DNA from: a miscellaneous Crenarchaeota group-1 archaeon SG8-32-3
GTDB lineage: Archaea > Thermoproteota > Bathyarchaeia > Bathyarchaeales > Bathycorpusculaceae
Direction: 5' to 3'
DNA length: 11,933 nucleotides
NCBI GenBank assembly: GCA_001273335.1
Contig: LFWV01000021.1
Span: forward strand, 1 to 11,933
Part shown: positions 4,653-11,706 of the stretch, in pieces
Position numbering within the stretch: position 1 is the first letter of the stretch
Layout: each line of letters starts with the position of its first letter
Notes under the pieces: model-generated
Told to the model about the DNA's origin: nothing
Database searches by the model: none
The model's input: only the letters and a program-made list of their open reading frames with translations
Made by a program: the position numbers and the translations under genes

Positions 4653-6542
4653 ATGCGATTACTGCAGTTACACTCCAACTACATTGTTTACAAGCCTGTT
4701 AAGAAAGAAATAAGCATAGCTGAGGAAGCAGCAAAGGAAGAGAACCGCGTAGAAGATGTCTTGGTCTTGTTCACAGCCGTCGAGACAGGCGACAACTCAG
4801 CTACGGCAAAAAAAGCCATAGACGAAGTGCACGCATTCCTCCAAAACCTCAGAGTTAAACGCATTCTGATTTATCCCTTCGCGCACTTGAGCAGCAACCT
4901 GTCTAAGCCATCTGACGCACTTAGAGTCGTAAAAGAAATGGAATCCTACGCCAAACAAAAAGACATAGAGACGTACCGTGCTCCGTTCGGATGGACCAAA
5001 CAGTTCACGCTCTCCATTAAGGGACACCCATTGGCAGAGCAATCACGCTCCTATGCACCCGACACATCAAAAGCAAAGGTACCGCAAAAAATTAGCGAAG
5101 AGGAATCCGTTTCTGCAGCTTTGAAAGCTGAAGACACGCTTAGGTCTTTCTGGCACGTTCTCCAAACTGATGGTTCGCTTGTACCTATTGAAGAATTCAA
5201 GTTCAAAGGACACACAAACCTGCGAAAGTTCTCTCAGTACGAAATCAAGAAGAGCCGAGCAGTCACGCAGATGCCTCCCCATGTGCCCTTGATGAAAAGA
5301 CTGGAAATTGCGGATTATGAGCCGGGAAGCGACCCAGGCAACCTCCGCTGGTACCCGAAAGGTCGCTTAATCAAGTCGTTGCTGGAGCAGTTCGTGACCG
5401 CTGAGATGACTGCTTATGGTGCCATGGAAGTTGAAACTCCAGTTATGTACGATTTTAATCATCCAAGCTTATCGGACTACTTGAATCGTTTTCCCGCGCG
5501 CCAGTACCTACTGCAAAGCGAGGACAAAGACCTTTTCCTAAGGTTCGCCGCGTGTTTCGGCCAGTTCTTAATGGTACATGACACCCAGTTCTCTTACAGG
5601 CAGATGCCTCTCAAGCTTTACGAGTTAACGCGTTACAGTTTTAGGCGTGAAAAAAGCGGCGAAGTCTGCGGCTTAAGACGTTTGCGCGCGTTCACTATGC
5701 CTGATTGTCACGCTTTCTGCACAGATTTGGAGCAGGCGAAAAAGGAGTTTAAAACGCGTTTTAACCTGTGTATAAGCGTCTTAGGCAGCATTGGTTTGTC
5801 TAAGGACGATTACGAGATTGCGTTGCGGTTCACTAAGGACTTCTATGAAGAAAACAAAGAATTCATCGCGGAATTGGCGAAAATCTACGGTAAACCACTT
5901 TTGGCGGAAGTATGGAAGGAGCGTTTCTTCTATTTTAGGCTGAAATGGGATGCCAACTTCGTGGATAATCAGAATAAAGCCGCGGCGTTGTCCACGGATC
6001 AGATAGATGTTGAAAACGCAAAAAGATACGGAATAACTTACGTTGACGAGAAGGGCGAAAAGCTGAATCCGCTTATTCTGCATTGTTCTCCAAGCGGAGC
6101 TATCGAGAGATGTGTGTACGCGCTGCTGGAAAAAGCCTACAGAACCCAACAAAAAGGCGAGTTACCCATGCTTCCACTGTGGCTTTCACCTACACAAGTT
6201 CGGCTGATACCTATTTCTGATGGTTTCACGGAGAAAGTTGAGGAAATTGCGAAGAAGATAGCTGCTTGTTGCATACGCGTGGATATTGATGATCGTTCTG
6301 CTACTTTGCAGAAGCGAATTAGAGAGGCAGAGCGGGAGTGGGTTCCCTATGTTATAGTTGTGGGGCAGAGGGAGCTTGAATCGGGAGTTCTGGCCGTCAG
6401 AGACCGAGAAATGCACGGTAAGGTGCAAAACATCAATATGGATGATTTGATAGCGAAAATTACGGATGAACTCAAGGGTAAGCCTTTCAAGCCTCTTCCT
6501 TTGCCGCTTAACCTTTCCAAAAGACCACAATTCTACGGCTAA
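4653..6542 (+). CDS. thrS: Threonyl-tRNA synthetase, archaeal type with editing domain
   Basis: The enzyme charges tRNA-Thr with threonine. Residues about 1-140 form the archaeal editing domain that removes mischarged serine: MRLLQLHSNYIVY, YPFAHLSS with His78, and PFGWTK with Lys116. The class II catalytic core begins around HVPLMKRLEIADY (210) and contains motif 2, FRRE at 330-333. Zinc ligands are Cys301, His353 and His477, with spacings close to the E. coli enzyme's Cys334, His385 and His511. The motif 3 region is SGAIERCVYALLE. The anticodon-binding domain covers about 510-620 (LSPTQVRLIPI to LAVRDREMHGKV). At 629 residues it is full length. ATG 4653 follows GGAGAGGTGA. One editing-pocket position usually Tyr in Pyrococcus is Thr115 here. 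Confidence 0.97.
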   Translation: MRLLQLHSNYIVYKPVKKEISIAEEAAKEENRVEDVLVLFTAVETGDNSATAKKAIDEVHAFLQNLRVKRILIYPFAHLSSNLSKPSDALRVVKEMESYAKQKDIETYRAPFGWTKQFTLSIKGHPLAEQSRSYAPDTSKAKVPQKISEEESVSAALKAEDTLRSFWHVLQTDGSLVPIEEFKFKGHTNLRKFSQYEIKKSRAVTQMPPHVPLMKRLEIADYEPGSDPGNLRWYPKGRLIKSLLEQFVTAEMTAYGAMEVETPVMYDFNHPSLSDYLNRFPARQYLLQSEDKDLFLRFAACFGQFLMVHDTQFSYRQMPLKLYELTRYSFRREKSGEVCGLRRLRAFTMPDCHAFCTDLEQAKKEFKTRFNLCISVLGSIGLSKDDYEIALRFTKDFYEENKEFIAELAKIYGKPLLAEVWKERFFYFRLKWDANFVDNQNKAAALSTDQIDVENAKRYGITYVDEKGEKLNPLILHCSPSGAIERCVYALLEKAYRTQQKGELPMLPLWLSPTQVRLIPISDGFTEKVEEIAKKIAACCIRVDIDDRSATLQKRIREAEREWVPYVIVVGQRELESGVLAVRDREMHGKVQNINMDDLIAKITDELKGKPFKPLPLPLNLSKRPQFYG

Positions 6543-6591
6543 ACAATCAAGAAAACCTATCTGTTGAAAGTACTGCTGGCAGCATTGTATT

Positions 6592-6732
6592 TTAGAGGAT
6601 GGTTAACTCGTCCAGAACTACATTATCTAACAGAGATCTTCCCGCAATCTCCGCAGCAACAAAACATGATAGCTCGTCCAAGTTTGTACCAACAATTTCC
6701 GTGAATTCTCGAACTTCTATGGCACCAAGCAA
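6592..6732 (-). CDS. Possible small protein of 46 residues
   Basis: The frame reads MLGAIEVREFTEIVGTNL then DELSCFVAAEIAGRSLL and ends DELTIL; the composition is protein-like and acidic, but I recognise no family. A TTG at 6730-6732 lies 10 bases after AGGAG (6743-6747, minus), and a GGTTTATAAAG box near 6784 predicts initiation near 6758. The frame is open further upstream to another TTG at 6774 without an SD. The opposite strand also has an open frame (6599-6787), so openness alone is weak evidence. Confidence 0.3.
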   Translation of the reverse strand: MLGAIEVREFTEIVGTNLDELSCFVAAEIAGRSLLDNVVLDELTIL

Positions 6733-6860
6733 ACTTTCAGAGCTCCTTGTATGCTGTAAAAGCGTTATTGTCAAGGTGTCTTTATAAACCGCATATTTGG
6801 ATGCTATTAGAGTTATTGCAGAAACCAGAGTGCATGCCTATTCACAATTCGCCTCTTGGA

Positions 6861-6880
6861 ACTATATATAGTCTATTTAA
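6861..6880 (+). promoter_or_regulatory. TATA-like region of the DUF47-PiT operon
   Basis: ACTATATATAGT (6861-6872) is a 12-base palindrome of TATA type and is followed by CTATTTAAC (6873-6881). Either could direct initiation near 6892-6905, giving a leader of about 30-45 bases before the ATG at 6938. A palindromic box might fire in both directions. No PHO-type repeat is obvious. Confidence 0.35.
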
Positions 6881-6937
6881 CGTTTTACGAGCTAAATACG
6901 GAAAAACTAATATTAATAGTACCTTTTAGGAAGTGTT

Positions 6938-7564
6938 ATGGGTTTCAAAGAATGGATTCTTCCTCAGGATAAGATTTTCTTCAATCTGCTTGAAGAACAA
7001 GCTGATCTCGCTGTGAAGGTAGCTGAGTTATTCCAGACTATGATTAGGGAATACGAAAGTTTTGACGTGTTAATCAAGAGAATGAGAATCATGGAGCATG
7101 AGGGCGATGAAATTGTCCATAAAATTTTCCGAAAGCTGAACAAGTCGTTCATTACGCCGATAGACCAAGAGGACATTTCCAAGCTCGCTTCTTTATATGA
7201 TGACGTCATTGACTTAATTGATGCAACAGCAAACAAGATTTACCTTTTCAAACTAGAAAAGCCAGATGACATAGTAAGAGAATTCGCCGACATTATAGTC
7301 AGACAGGTTAATGAAGTGAACGCCGCCACAAAACACATAAGAAAAATTAACCAAGCGGAAATAGAAAATAGGTTCAAAGACGTCAACAGTTTGGAAAACG
7401 AAGCAGACGACTTGAATGATTTCGCAATTGTAGAACTTTTCAAGGAAAAAGACCCCATCAAAATACTGATAATGAAAGACATATACGAACTCCTCGAGCA
7501 GATAACCGACAAATGCGAAGACGTCTGTCTCGTTCTTCAAGATATAGTAATAAAGAACGCATGA
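6938..7564 (+). CDS. DUF47 (PhoU-like) phosphate-transport accessory protein
   Basis: The 208-residue, all-helical protein belongs to the DUF47/PhoU_div family, with acidic metal-binding patches EHEGDEIVHK (about 51-60), LYDDVIDLID (about 87-96) and SLENEADDLND (about 151-161). Such proteins are usually encoded directly before a PiT transporter and are thought to regulate or assist phosphate uptake, binding metal clusters through the acidic motifs. ATG 6938 follows AGGAAG with a short spacer. The PiT gene starts 4 bases after the stop, so the two are co-transcribed and translation is probably coupled. Full length for the family. Confidence 0.92.
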   Translation: MGFKEWILPQDKIFFNLLEEQADLAVKVAELFQTMIREYESFDVLIKRMRIMEHEGDEIVHKIFRKLNKSFITPIDQEDISKLASLYDDVIDLIDATANKIYLFKLEKPDDIVREFADIIVRQVNEVNAATKHIRKINQAEIENRFKDVNSLENEADDLNDFAIVELFKEKDPIKILIMKDIYELLEQITDKCEDVCLVLQDIVIKNA

Positions 7565-7568
7565 TCCC

Positions 7569-8564
7569 ATGATTGACATAGTTTTGCCTTTTGCATTGAT
7601 ACTGTCTCTCATATTCGGTTTTTGGACCGGTTTCACAGATGCAGCCTACGCCACCGCAGGCATTATAGCAACCAGAGCTGTCAAAACCAATCAGGCTATA
7701 GCCTTATCTGCACTCGGCTCTTTCATAGGCATGGTGTTTTTCGGCTCTGCAGTAGCAGTAACCATAGGAACTGGAATAATAACAGAAGGCTTCGCTTCTG
7801 GAGAAGTAATCATAGCAGCATTGTTGGGATCTTTAATTTTTGATTTTATATTCTCATGGATCTACGCGTTGCCCATATCAGAAACCCACGTTCTGGTCGG
7901 CGGCTTGATAGGCGCAGGAGTGGCAGCTGGAGGTTTTGAAATTATAGAGCTAGGAGGAATAGTAAGCAAAATTATAATTCCGTTAATAACCTCCCCATTC
8001 ATAGCAATTATAGTCGCTTACCTAATCACTGTATTGATAATTAGGATTTTCATAAATCAGCCAGCAGCTAAGATGAACAGGAACTTCAAGCGCCTACAGA
8101 TAGTCGCAACTTTTCTATTTTCGATTACAGATGGAACCAATGACGCACAGAAAGTTATGGGAATCATAACCATGCTACTGCTGTACTACGGCTTCATCTC
8201 AGAATTTGTTGTTCCCTTCTGGGTGATAATAGCATCCTACGTCGTACTGACGATGGGAGTAATTTTTGGAGGTTGGCGAATAGTTAAAACTATGGCCACA
8301 AAAATAACTCAGATGCAACCATACCAAGGCTTTGCTCGTGACTTATCAAGCTCACTAATACTGGGGGCTGCAGCATTATGGGGAATGCCCGTAAGCTCAA
8401 CCCACGCTGCCAATGGAACTCTAATAGGAGCAGGCTTAATCAGAGGCTCCAAATCGGTGAAGTGGGGAACAATACGAAACATAATCTGGGCATGGATATT
8501 ATCTGCACCATTAGCAGCCATCTTTTCTTACACAATATACCACATGCTGCAAACAATAGTCTAG
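7569..8564 (+). CDS. pit: Inorganic phosphate transporter, PiT family
   Basis: This 331-residue polytopic membrane protein has the two inverted halves of PiT carriers. The second-half signature DGTNDAQKVMGII starts at residue 188 and GMPVSSTHAANG follows near 277; the first half has ETHVLVGGLIGAG. It should import phosphate driven by an ion gradient. The first-half signature is divergent: GFTDAAYATAG at 21-31 keeps Asp24 but has Tyr27 where family members such as E. coli PitA (GFHDTANAVAT) have Asn. At 331 residues it is the compact form often paired with DUF47. There is no SD before the ATG; translation probably depends on the DUF47 gene ending 4 bases upstream. Confidence 0.92.
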   Translation: MIDIVLPFALILSLIFGFWTGFTDAAYATAGIIATRAVKTNQAIALSALGSFIGMVFFGSAVAVTIGTGIITEGFASGEVIIAALLGSLIFDFIFSWIYALPISETHVLVGGLIGAGVAAGGFEIIELGGIVSKIIIPLITSPFIAIIVAYLITVLIIRIFINQPAAKMNRNFKRLQIVATFLFSITDGTNDAQKVMGIITMLLLYYGFISEFVVPFWVIIASYVVLTMGVIFGGWRIVKTMATKITQMQPYQGFARDLSSSLILGAAALWGMPVSSTHAANGTLIGAGLIRGSKSVKWGTIRNIIWAWILSAPLAAIFSYTIYHMLQTIV

Positions 8565-8779
8565 CAATAATAGTTTAAGATGCTGCGTGCCCCTTGCTAC
8601 TTCCGAGGGAAAACTTGAATTATGATATTCGAGGAGACTTTGACACTCACTTGGTTGCTAGACAAAAAGGAGCAAGTTTTTCGATAATTAATACCTCTTA
8701 TAATACGTCCAGAAGAGATTGAAGAGTTTTAGATTTTTCAATTCAATTTAAAGAAGAAAATTTAGTTTGTACTGGTGGC

Positions 8780-8797
8780 CTGATCTTTTCTGATCAG
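8780..8797 (+). repeat. Short hairpin CTGATC/GATCAG
   Basis: CTGATC (8780-8785) and GATCAG (8792-8797) pair around the loop TTTTCT. It lies about 215 bases past the PiT stop, so a role as PiT terminator is unsure. Confidence 0.3.
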
Positions 8798-8827
8798 TAT
8801 AGAAAGCGTGAGAAGCAACACCTTGAA

Positions 8828-8870
8828 AAGCTGAGGGTAACATAGTCTCACTCGAAACCCAAAACAGCTT
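8828..8870 (+). repeat. Two-part inverted repeat, possible structured RNA
   Basis: AAGCTG (8828-8833) pairs with CAGCTT (8865-8870), and inside it GGGT (8835-8838) pairs with ACCC (8857-8860), leaving an 18-base loop and an asymmetric internal loop. This could fold as a stem in a transcript reading through from the PiT gene or as a small RNA. No known RNA family is recognised. Confidence 0.3.
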
Positions 8871-8898
8871 GAGCCAGCAGAACCTAAAAAGGCTACTG

Positions 8899-8908
8899 CT
8901 TAAATATC
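8899..8908 (+). promoter_or_regulatory. TATA-like box of the 39-residue membrane protein gene
   Basis: CTTAAATATC, centred near 8904, predicts initiation near 8930, giving a leader of about 16 bases that contains the GGAG at 8935-8938. Confidence 0.45.
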
Positions 8909-8945
8909 AAAACGTTAAATGAATAAACAGGAAAGGAGAATCTCG

Positions 8946-9065
8946 ATGGACTTAGGCTCATACTTCCTGACTTTAGAATACATCCTCATGGCATCAACGT
9001 TTGTTGCTCTAGTTCTGATATTCCTCTACTCGTATTACGGCAAAGAAGAAGAGCAAGCAAACTAG
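8946..9065 (+). CDS. Small single-pass membrane protein (39 residues)
   Basis: The frame begins MDLGSYFLTLEYILMASTFV and continues ALVLIFLYSYYGKEEEQAN. It has one hydrophobic helix from about residue 11 to 31 and a charged C-terminus, probably cytosolic. ATG 8946 follows AAAGGAGA with a spacer of about 7 bases, and a TATA-like box lies at the right distance, so expression signals are complete despite the size. It is convergent with the TIGR00304 gene, the two stops being only 3 bases apart. No family recognised; a role as a subunit or regulator of a membrane complex is a guess. Confidence 0.6.
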   Translation: MDLGSYFLTLEYILMASTFVALVLIFLYSYYGKEEEQAN

Positions 9066-9068
9066 AAG

Positions 9069-9335
9069 CTAATTTTCACGCTTTCTCATCTTTCTATTCA
9101 TAACAAAAAACATCACTAGGCTTAGAACAGCCAAGACTGTGCTGAACAAAACTACCCATGTAGCATCTGGACCTGCACCAATTACTATCGGAAACGGACC
9201 AACGAAAATAACCACACCTCCACTCGCTGACCCACCTCCATAGAACACTGCGGCAACCAAAATTAATGCTACGCCAACGACAACTAATACGAATCCCAAA
9301 ATCAACAACAAAAAGAACCCTCTAGATACAGTCAT
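9069..9335 (-). CDS. TIGR00304/DUF131 family membrane protein, second of a tandem pair
   Basis: The 88-residue protein has an N-terminal helix (about 8-31), a central loop GGGSASGGVVIFVGPFPIVIG (about 33-53) and a C-terminal helix (about 59-79) before a basic tail MNRKMRKREN. The loop motif GGVVxxGPxPIxxG identifies the archaeal TIGR00304 (DUF131) family, whose function is unknown. The ATG at 9333-9335 follows GAGG with a 5-base spacer. It lies 57 bases downstream of its paralogue and is probably co-transcribed with it. The positive-inside rule puts the basic tail in the cytosol. Confidence 0.85.
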   Translation of the reverse strand: MTVSRGFFLLLILGFVLVVVGVALILVAAVFYGGGSASGGVVIFVGPFPIVIGAGPDATWVVLFSTVLAVLSLVMFFVMNRKMRKREN

Positions 9336-9392
9336 ACTTTCCTCAACTATTTCGCAGTTTTCGTGAACACTACTCCCATATTGTCCGCCTTT

Positions 9393-9656
9393 TCACCTTA
9401 CCAACAAATAACATACAACCATAGCTATAACAAGCATTACCGCAAGCCCCAAAGAAAGCAGCAAAACAGTTCTAATCGATTTCTCATCTGTCCCGAAAAT
9501 AATCGGAACGGGACCAATCATTACAACTCCGCCCCCTTTCACTCTACCTTTTTCAGAACCTGAAACAAAAAGCAATACAAAAGCAACCGCGATCACGAGT
9601 ACTCCAACGAAAATCAATGCTATACCCAGCGTGTAAAGAACTGCAGAGTCTATCAC
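9393..9656 (-). CDS. TIGR00304/DUF131 family membrane protein, first of a tandem pair
   Basis: The 87-residue protein has two helices (about 7-31 and 63-86) around a loop KGGGVVMIGPVPIIFGTDEKS (about 40-60), with the same GGxVxxGPxPIxxG motif as the next gene. The pair therefore arose by tandem duplication or belongs to a recurring two-gene set. The GTG start at 9654-9656 follows GGGGA (9664-9668, minus) with a 7-base spacer. A TTTATTAAAA box predicts initiation near 9673. Function unknown. Confidence 0.85.
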   Translation of the reverse strand: MIDSAVLYTLGIALIFVGVLVIAVAFVLLFVSGSEKGRVKGGGVVMIGPVPIIFGTDEKSIRTVLLLSLGLAVMLVIAMVVCYLLVR

Positions 9657-9693
9657 GTATTATTCCCCGCGTCACCATAAAAGTGAATAACGA

Positions 9694-9703
9694 TTTTAAT
9701 AAA
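9694..9703 (-). promoter_or_regulatory. TATA-like box of the TIGR00304 pair
   Basis: TTTATTAAAA on minus lies about 26 bases before a predicted start near 9673, just upstream of the GGGGA ribosome binding site. Confidence 0.45.
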
Positions 9704-9739
9704 CCTAACCAACACTGATTCTCTGCAGGATAAACACAA

Positions 9740-9749
9740 AAATTTAAAA
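9740..9749 (+). promoter_or_regulatory. TATA-like box of the RPA-like gene
   Basis: AAATTTAAAA lies 35-44 bases before ATG 9784 and predicts initiation near 9771, leaving a leader of about 12 bases. This excludes the TTG at 9751 as start. Confidence 0.45.
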
Positions 9750-9783
9750 CTTGCTCATCCAATATCGGTGCTGGAACCAGAGA

Positions 9784-10632
9784 ATGATCGAAGAAGAGGT
9801 AATTCAAAAGATTCTGTCGAAGCATCCAGAACTAGATAGGGAACAGATTATTGAAAGCTTGGAAGCTGAGAAGGAAAAGACTGGCGGCTTGATAGCTGAC
9901 GAGACGCTTTTACGGTTGATTGCCGCCAGATACGGAATCGAGTCTATCAAGCGCAAAACCATTCGAAGGCTGCCCATAAGCGATTTGGTTGCAGGCTTGA
10001 ACGATGTCACGATAACCGGGCGCGTGGTCACGGTTTATCCCCCAAGAAACTTTGAAGGCAAAAGGTCTGGGAAAGTGGCAAACTTGATAATAGCCGATGA
10101 AAACGAAACGCTCCGTGTGGTTTTATGGAATCATAACGTTGATTTGGTTGAGTCCGGCGAACTCAAAGCGGGTCAGATTGTCCGTTTCGCTCACGGGTAC
10201 ACCCGTGAAGACCACGAATCCAAAGTAGAATTACATCTCGGCAGAAAGAGCAAAGTTGAAGTTGACCACGAAAACGTCAACGATAAGGATTACCCTTCCC
10301 TCGACAAATTCGCAACTAAAATCAACACAATAACCGCGGCACACAGCAACATCAACCTTGCAGGCACGGTGAAAGAGATTTTCCCCACGTCCACTTTCAC
10401 AAGAAGCGACATGAGCACCGGGACAGTTATGAGGCTAAACATTGCAGATGAAACAGGTGAAATCCCAGTCGTGTTTTGGAACGAAAAAGCAGAGGAAATC
10501 GAAAAAATGGTTAAAGTGAACACTAGTTTACACTTGGTGAACGCAAGAGTTAAGGAAAACGGATACGGCGAACTGGAAGTTCACGTTAATTCTTACACTC
10601 ATGTTGAATTGTCAGAGAGCCTTAACTTTTGA
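9784..10632 (+). CDS. RPA-like single-stranded DNA-binding protein with two OB folds
   Basis: The 282-residue protein has an N-terminal helical region (MIEEEVIQKILSKHPEL to about 60) typical of archaeal replication factor A. OB fold one spans about 72-160 (VTITGRVVTVYPPRNFEG ... VANLIIADENETLRVVLWN) and OB fold two about 189-276 (NLAGTVKEIFPTSTF ... MRLNIADETGEIPVVFWNEK). The repeated L-I-A-D-E-x-x-x-x-V-V-x-W-N core is the RPA OB signature. No zinc finger follows. It should coat single-stranded DNA in replication and repair. The frame opens at TTG 9751, but ATG 9784 gives the usual family N-terminus and fits the promoter. The last seven codons, including the stop, overlap the end of the opposing dehydrogenase gene. 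Confidence 0.9.
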   Translation: MIEEEVIQKILSKHPELDREQIIESLEAEKEKTGGLIADETLLRLIAARYGIESIKRKTIRRLPISDLVAGLNDVTITGRVVTVYPPRNFEGKRSGKVANLIIADENETLRVVLWNHNVDLVESGELKAGQIVRFAHGYTREDHESKVELHLGRKSKVEVDHENVNDKDYPSLDKFATKINTITAAHSNINLAGTVKEIFPTSTFTRSDMSTGTVMRLNIADETGEIPVVFWNEKAEEIEKMVKVNTSLHLVNARVKENGYGELEVHVNSYTHVELSESLNF

Positions 10633-11637
10633 AGCAATAGCGTCGCTCATCTCGCTTGTGGTAGAAGAACCACCTAAATCTTTTGTTCGCACTTTCCCTT
10701 CTTTCAACACTTGCATGACCGCATTTTCGATTTTGGCTGCGGCTTCCTTTTCACCCAAGTAGTCCATCATCATCTGCACCGCCATTATTGTAGCCGTGGG
10801 GTTAACCCTGTTCATGCCAGTGTACTTAGGCGCTGAACCGTGGACTGGCTCGAACATGCCATAAGAGTCGCCTATGTTTGCTCCTGCAGCTAATCCTAAG
10901 CTGCCAGTAACTTGAGCCGCCTCGTCCGATATGACATCTCCGAAGAGGTTAGTGGTTACGATGACATCGTAAGTTTCCGGTTTCTTAACAAGGTGCATAG
11001 CCATGGCGTCTATGTGAACATCGTCAACTGTTACGTCAGGGTGGTTTTTGGCTGCGGCTTTAACGGCGTCGTTGAATACGCCGTCGGTTACTCTTAGAAT
11101 GTTGGCTTTGTGGACGTACGTCAAGTGTTTCCTGCGTTTTTCAGCGAGCTTGAAAGCGTACTCCGCGACGAGTGATGAAGCTTTCTGGGTGATTATGCGC
11201 ATAGCCACTGACACGCCAGGCGAAACCTTGTATTCTACGCCTGAGTACATGCCTTCAGTGTTTTCGCGCACCACAACAAGGTCAATGTCCGACCTCAAAG
11301 CGTCAACATTCGGGTAGGAACGGCAAGGCCTAACGTTAGCGTAAAGATTGAATTTTTTCCTGATTTTTACAGCTGCACTAACAGGTGCGCCCGGCTCTTC
11401 AGGCGTTGTCATCGGACCTTTAACGCAAGCATCCGTCTTCTTTAGAAGAGCCACAGTTACTTCAGGCAGATTGGTACCGTATTCTGGTATGCAGTGGTAG
11501 CCTGCTTCGCCATAGAGAAAATTAAGCTTCAAGTTGGAGGTGTCTTGTATAGCCTCTAGGACTTTCACTGCCGCCTCGGTTACTTCTGGTCCTATACCAT
11601 CGCCTTTTAACACTGCAACACTATAAGTTTTAGCCAT
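10612..11637 (-). CDS. Isocitrate/isopropylmalate dehydrogenase family protein
   Basis: This 341-residue beta-decarboxylating dehydrogenase begins VAVLKGDGIGPEV. Substrate residues visible are Ser87, Arg93, Arg103 and Arg124 with Tyr131 in RENTEGMYSG, then Lys177 (HKANI), Asp210, and the family signature NLFGDVISDEAAQVTGSLGLA from 230. The cofactor loop HGSAPKYTGMNRVNP (266-280) has Lys271, Tyr272 and Val279, as in NADP-dependent E. coli isocitrate dehydrogenase (Lys344, Tyr345, Val351). The C-terminal RTKDLGG lacks that enzyme's Tyr391 and Arg395 and resembles NAD-type enzymes. The substrate could be isocitrate, 3-isopropylmalate or a homologue, and no leu or TCA neighbours decide it. ATG 11637 is about 26 bases from a TATA-like box, so the mRNA may be leaderless. 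Confidence 0.92.
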   Translation of the reverse strand: MAKTYSVAVLKGDGIGPEVTEAAVKVLEAIQDTSNLKLNFLYGEAGYHCIPEYGTNLPEVTVALLKKTDACVKGPMTTPEEPGAPVSAAVKIRKKFNLYANVRPCRSYPNVDALRSDIDLVVVRENTEGMYSGVEYKVSPGVSVAMRIITQKASSLVAEYAFKLAEKRRKHLTYVHKANILRVTDGVFNDAVKAAAKNHPDVTVDDVHIDAMAMHLVKKPETYDVIVTTNLFGDVISDEAAQVTGSLGLAAGANIGDSYGMFEPVHGSAPKYTGMNRVNPTATIMAVQMMMDYLGEKEAAAKIENAVMQVLKEGKVRTKDLGGSSTTSEMSDAIASKVKAL

Positions 11638-11656
11638 GACACATTCGCCTTCTGTC

Positions 11657-11671
11657 TAAATATATACTTTA
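11657..11671. promoter_or_regulatory. Candidate bidirectional TATA box
   Basis: TAAATATATACTTTA is A/T-rich in both directions. On minus it predicts initiation close to 11638, one base before the dehydrogenase ATG. On plus it predicts a start near 11690, before the GAGGAG of the 39-codon frame. Confidence 0.45.
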
Positions 11672-11706
11672 ACTTATCAGTATTCCTATTTTCTGTTGAG
11701 GAGTCT

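Larger units (their letters stand above)
6543..6937. other. Intergenic region between thrS and the phosphate genes
   Basis: This 395-base gap has a possible small minus-strand gene (6592-6732), a strong minus-strand TATA-like box (GGTTTATAAAG, about 6779-6789) and plus-strand TATA-like boxes for the DUF47 gene around 6861-6880. I see no RNA gene or clear terminator hairpin; a short GCTGGCAGC element near 6577 follows thrS. Confidence 0.5.
8565..8945 (+). other. Intergenic region after the PiT gene
   Basis: This 381-base gap has no confident gene in 8565-8930. It contains a 6-bp hairpin (8780-8797), a longer two-part inverted repeat (8828-8870) and the promoter of the 39-residue membrane protein. 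A short frame from ATG 8622 gives 21 codons, then a TAA at 8685, then 14 more sense codons before TAG at 8730; it lacks an SD and may be a decayed or chance frame. Confidence 0.5.

Noticed and set aside
4797..6530. Several minus-strand frames of 70-120 codons inside thrS
   Set aside because: They are shadows of the well-supported synthetase gene and have no start signals.
6599..6787. Plus-strand 62-codon frame after thrS
   Set aside because: Ser/Thr-rich composition, no spaced SD; it looks like the antisense shadow of the possible minus-strand micro-gene.
9751..9783. N-terminal extension of the RPA-like protein from TTG 9751
   Set aside because: It lies upstream of or on the predicted transcription start and adds 11 residues foreign to the family; ATG 9784 fits.
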